Positions 60,931-64,000 of a stretch of DNA of 64,000 bases are shown piece after piece. A model generated the notes under the pieces. It ran no database searches. It had not been told where the DNA came from and worked only from the letters and a program-made list of their open reading frames with translations. A program made the translations under genes and the position numbers. Every line of letters starts with the position of its first letter. The stretch's first letter is position 1. Location: contig NZ_JAERQG010000003.1 in assembly GCF_016734805.1 (NCBI RefSeq), positions 248,001 to 312,000 of the forward strand, in the 5' to 3' direction. This DNA is from Marivirga atlantica. GTDB taxonomy: Bacteria > Bacteroidota > Bacteroidia > Cytophagales > Cyclobacteriaceae.

Positions 60931-61920
60931 TTATTCTTTTTCTAAACCTACAAGTTCATCTACAGTTACGTGTCCATCAGCCACTACTGTTTCCATGTAA
61001 TTATCTTTAGTTACCACCTTGGGTTCTAATAGAATTGCTTTAACCTTCACACCAGCAACAGTAGTATATTTTAACTCATTAATTGACTCATTATTTGCCA
61101 ATTTCATAGCGGACTTTGCAGCTAGCTTGGCTAAATCCTTTATGGGTTTGTAAACCGTCATGTCTTGCAAGTCTTTCTTAAGGTTTCTCACCGCTCGAAT
61201 TTCCGCATCCTGACCTGTTATATACATTGGCTTAACCACACTTTCATCTCCTAAAGCTGAAATTACTCCGCTTGCCAGCGCATCATTAGCTGCTACAACA
61301 GCATTGATCTCATTAGTTAAAGTAAGAGATTGTTCTTGCATTTCAAGGAAGGCATTAAGCTCTCCCCACTCTTCCAAAACAATGTCTTCAAGAATCTTTA
61401 TGTCACCTTTTTCCTCATATGGTTTCAACACTTGCAATTGACCTTTTCTAAATAAAATAGCATTGTAATCGCTTTTTGGTCCGTTCATGAGTACATAATT
61501 GCCTTTTGGTGCATTTTTTATGGCATATTCAGCCTGCAACATTCCAACCTTCTCATTATCGAAAGATAAATATGCCGCTAACTTATCTGTTGGAATAATA
61601 CGATCATAAGCTATCACTTTTACACCTTTTTCCGTAGCATAATCAACTACTTTTACAGCCTCTTTTATATCTACTGGAACAACTATTAATACTTTTGCTC
61701 CCGCTTTGATGAGCTCTTTGGCTTGTTTCAGTTGAGTCTCAGCTACTCCTTCAGCCACCTTTACCAAACACTCTCCACCTAATTTGGTGATCTCTTCGCA
61801 TATGTAATTTCTGTCATTCAACCACCTTTCTACCACATAACTATCCATTAACAGACCTATTTTCTGACTGTACCCTACACTAGCACAGCCAATTAAAACT
61901 ATCAGCAATAACTTTTTCAT
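60931..61920 (-). CDS. Orphan XylF-like periplasmic sugar-binding protein
   Basis: The 329-residue protein has a signal peptide (MKKLLLIVLIGCASVGYSQ) and the fold of periplasmic sugar-binding proteins. KIGLLMDSYVVERWLNDRNYI, LIVVPVDIKEAVKVVDYA and YITGQDAEIRAVRNL resemble XylF (D-xylose-binding protein). Such proteins deliver sugar to an ABC importer or act as sensors. No ABC permease or ATPase is adjacent, so it may serve a remote importer or a receptor. I choose the ATG at 61920, after which the signal peptide begins at once, over an upstream ATG at 61971. Confidence 0.88.
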   Translation of the reverse strand: MKKLLLIVLIGCASVGYSQKIGLLMDSYVVERWLNDRNYICEEITKLGGECLVKVAEGVAETQLKQAKELIKAGAKVLIVVPVDIKEAVKVVDYATEKGVKVIAYDRIIPTDKLAAYLSFDNEKVGMLQAEYAIKNAPKGNYVLMNGPKSDYNAILFRKGQLQVLKPYEEKGDIKILEDIVLEEWGELNAFLEMQEQSLTLTNEINAVVAANDALASGVISALGDESVVKPMYITGQDAEIRAVRNLKKDLQDMTVYKPIKDLAKLAAKSAMKLANNESINELKYTTVAGVKVKAILLEPKVVTKDNYMETVVADGHVTVDELVGLEKE

Positions 61921-62128
61921 GGTTTTATCTTTTTTGGTGAAACTTCTTTCTGGTTCTATAAAAGATAGCATTTTTTCATGAGAAAGTCATTTAATTGAGC
62001 GTGTAAAAAGCAATCGGTTGCAAAAGTATTCTATAAAGAAGCCTCACATTAAAATATATAAGCCTTTAGTTTTTTCATTTATTTCTTATTTATGTTACTT
62101 TCATTGTGATTTTAAAAACAGGATCATT

Positions 62129-63232
62129 ATGGGTTTCTTTAGCAGCTTAAGGAGTGAATTCATTGATATTATTGAATGGACGGATAACTCCAGCAATACA
62201 TTAGTCTATCGTTTTGAAAGACATGACAATGAAATTAAAAACAATGCGAAACTGACTGTAAGAGAGGGGCAGGCAGCAGTTTTTATAAACGAAGGAAAAC
62301 TGGCCGATGTATTTATGCCTGGCATGTACAGCTTAAACACCCAGAACTTACCTATACTTTCCACTTTAAAAGGTTGGAAATACGGTTTCGATAGTCCTTT
62401 TAAGGCCGAAGTATATTTCGTTAACATGCGAAATTTTACAGACCAAAAGTGGGGTACCAAGAATCCGATTACACTTTCCGATAATCGTTTTGGGATGCTA
62501 GAAATCAGGGCTTTCGGAACATATGTGATTAAAGTAAAGGATCCTGCACTGTTCATAAAAGAGATAGTTGGAACGGATGGTCATTTTACAACAGAGGAGA
62601 TAGCCAATCAGCTTAGAAGTTTAATTGTAACAAGATTTACTGATGCCATAGGAGAAGCTGATTTGCCTGTAGAAAAATATGCTGCTAATACAAATGAAAT
62701 AGCTCAGCTCATTAAAGGCATCATGCAAGAGGATTTTAACGCATATGGTATTGACCTCACCAATTTTCTGATTGAAAATATCAGTATGCCTGATGAAATC
62801 AAGACAGAAATATTTGAGCTTAGTCGTTTGGACAGGGTTGACTTAGATAAATTTGCTAAGATCAAGGCTGCCAAAGCGATGGAAAAGGCTGCCGAAAATG
62901 AAAGCGGTACTGCTGGTGCCGGCATGGGTATGGGAATGGGATTTGCCATGGCTAACCAAATGGGTAATGCTTTTCAGGGAAACCAACAAAATAATCAGTC
63001 AGCTGGTGGGCCTCCTCCGTTACCAAATCAGACTAGCTTTCATGTCGCTATAAACGGTCAACAATCTGGCCCATATGACTTGAATACTTTACAGCAAATG
63101 ATCAACAGCAATCAGGTTAATAAAGACACACTTGTTTGGAAACAAGGTATGGCACAATGGACTGCTGCGGGCCAAGTAAGTGAATTAAGCCAGTTTTTTG
63201 GTAGTGTGCCTCCACCCTTACCTCCTCAATAA
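62129..63232 (+). CDS. SPFH-domain protein with C-terminal GYF_2 domain (YdjI-like)
   Basis: The 367-residue protein starts MGFFSSLRSEFIDIIEWTDNS, the opening of the YdjI 'virion core' branch of SPFH proteins. The SPFH core follows (NAKLTVREGQAAVFINEGK, and EIRAFGTYVIKVKDPALFIKEIVG). Residues about 258-280 are a Gly/Met/Ala-rich linker. The C-terminal part (about 303-355) is a GYF_2 domain (AINGQQSGPYDLNTL, DTLVWKQGMAQW), which usually binds proline-rich peptides. The tail is proline-rich (PPPLPPQ). SPFH proteins scaffold membrane microdomains. An upstream start at 62018 lacks similarity. The next gene begins immediately after its stop. Confidence 0.88.
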   Translation: MGFFSSLRSEFIDIIEWTDNSSNTLVYRFERHDNEIKNNAKLTVREGQAAVFINEGKLADVFMPGMYSLNTQNLPILSTLKGWKYGFDSPFKAEVYFVNMRNFTDQKWGTKNPITLSDNRFGMLEIRAFGTYVIKVKDPALFIKEIVGTDGHFTTEEIANQLRSLIVTRFTDAIGEADLPVEKYAANTNEIAQLIKGIMQEDFNAYGIDLTNFLIENISMPDEIKTEIFELSRLDRVDLDKFAKIKAAKAMEKAAENESGTAGAGMGMGMGFAMANQMGNAFQGNQQNNQSAGGPPPLPNQTSFHVAINGQQSGPYDLNTLQQMINSNQVNKDTLVWKQGMAQWTAAGQVSELSQFFGSVPPPLPPQ

Positions 63233-64000
63233 ATGGACGAGCAAAAAGAAGCAGCTGCAAATAACGTAATTACTTTTGGCTGTACTGATTGTGGTGCAGA
63301 CCTAAAGTATGAACCTGGTACTACCTCGCTTACTTGCGAATATTGCGGTGCAAAAAATGATATCCCTGCTGTTGATGATGACATAGAAGAGTTGGATTAT
63401 GAAGCTTTTCTAAACAAGGAAACCGCCACAGCAGATGAAATGACCATCAATCTGGTCAAGTGTCATGTTTGTGCTGCCGAATCTAGCCTGGAGCCTCATG
63501 TAACATCGGCTAATTGCCCCTATTGCGACTCGTCATTGGTAGTGGAAGATGCTCATGAAGAGAGTGTATTAAAGCCAAAGAGCTTGCTCCCCTTCAAACT
63601 AAAGAAGGATGAGGCCATCGCACAATTTAGAAAGTGGATAAAAAAGTTATGGTTTGCTCCCAATGACTTGAAGAAAGCTGTTCTTTCGTTCGATCACTTT
63701 AAAGGTTTATACATCCCTTATTGGACTTACGATTCTGCCACACATACCAACTATACCGGTCAAAGAGGTACTTACTATTATGTGACTGAAAGTTATACCA
63801 CCACAGAAAATGGTAAAACTGTTCGGAAAACCAGACAGGTAAGGAAAACCAGATGGAGTTTTACCGCAGGCAGTATAAATCACTTTTTTGATGATGTATT
63901 AGTTCCTGCAAGTAATTCACTACCTAGAAAACAAGTAGAAGCCCTAGAGCCCTGGGACTTGAAGAACTTGGAGCCATTTACTCCCCAATATTTAAGTGGA
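63233..64000 (+). CDS. Zinc-ribbon protein (YdjG-like), truncated by window end
   Basis: The reading frame starts at the ATG directly behind the SPFH gene stop (no gap) and is open to the window edge, giving 256 residues. It has two zinc ribbons: Cys17/Cys20 with Cys35/Cys38 (CTDC, CEYC), then Cys77/Cys80 with Cys95/Cys98 (CHVC, CPYC). A positively charged stretch and the segment FKGLYIPYWTYDSATHTNYTG follow. In related YdjG-type proteins membrane helices come after this point, beyond the window. The name reflects resemblance to the zinc-ribbon protein of the Bacillus PspA operon and the SPFH partner; proof needs the missing part. Confidence 0.82.
   Translation, partial: MDEQKEAAANNVITFGCTDCGADLKYEPGTTSLTCEYCGAKNDIPAVDDDIEELDYEAFLNKETATADEMTINLVKCHVCAAESSLEPHVTSANCPYCDSSLVVEDAHEESVLKPKSLLPFKLKKDEAIAQFRKWIKKLWFAPNDLKKAVLSFDHFKGLYIPYWTYDSATHTNYTGQRGTYYYVTESYTTTENGKTVRKTRQVRKTRWSFTAGSINHFFDDVLVPASNSLPRKQVEALEPWDLKNLEPFTPQYLSG

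Overview
The window looks like chromosomal DNA of a Bacteroidetes bacterium, most likely a marine or soil member of the Cytophagales. The evidence is low GC, many promoters with the Bacteroidetes -7 element TAnnTTTG, few Shine-Dalgarno sites, a type B T9SS (CHU_C) sorting domain, PD40/OmpA-type and SusC-plug-like envelope proteins, and a sufBCDSE-DUF59-bacilliredoxin operon. I see no rRNA, tRNA, CRISPR array, prophage, transposase or integrase. Most of the window is housekeeping DNA with scattered lineage-specific envelope genes. The species is inferred, not proven.

Layout. 1-811: the start of a truncated zinc-ribbon membrane gene and a 527-bp gap holding a REP-like palindrome flanked by two copies of a 53-nt repeat. 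812-5735: a PD40/OmpA-like secreted protein, a TetM-like translational GTPase and small conserved genes including ywbE. 5899-9250: hppD, a phosphohexomutase and a YfcE-type phosphoesterase. 9296-10674: an orphan ABC ATPase and a lysine/alanine-rich histone-H1-like protein. 10835-17003: a tight run of hisS, hutH, a T9SS-secreted protein, ybaB/ebfC and a glycosyltransferase. 17075-20570: a membrane protein, a DUF1304 protein, a nucleotide-sugar epimerase and a TMEM175-family channel. 20733-22419: fabI and ispE. 22421-27504 (minus): a large exported protein, then tgt, an LptG-type permease and an EamA transporter. 27590-30726: a glycosyltransferase, an ECF sigma factor, rsmG and an envelope protein. 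30886-34381: pyrG and yidC. 35006-39171 (minus): ppk1 and gyrB. 39349-44919: a leucine-rich-repeat protein, ung, apaG, two methyltransferases, a coiled-coil membrane protein and a lipoprotein. 45063-46153: rpsF-rpsR-rplI. 46246-51895: a phytase-like lipoprotein, msrB, a HAMP-GAF-PAS sensor and fadD. 52256-58463: the SUF iron-sulfur operon and a bacilliredoxin. 58540-61920: small envelope genes, an amidase lipoprotein and a XylF-like binding protein. 62129-64000: an SPFH-GYF protein directly followed by a zinc-ribbon protein cut off by the window end.

How they fit together: the SUF genes form one iron-sulfur assembly pathway with a thiol-redox partner. rpsF-rpsR-rplI is a classical ribosomal operon. 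hisS and hutH, both histidine-using enzymes, share a transcription unit. The most interesting loci for follow-up are the SPFH plus zinc-ribbon pair at the right edge (resembling YdjI/YdjG of the Bacillus PspA operon), a stand-alone lipoprotein that looks like a detached SusC plug tail, a sensor with no output domain, a tRNA-guanine transglycosylase without its zinc cysteines, and perfect palindromes in two divergent promoter regions.
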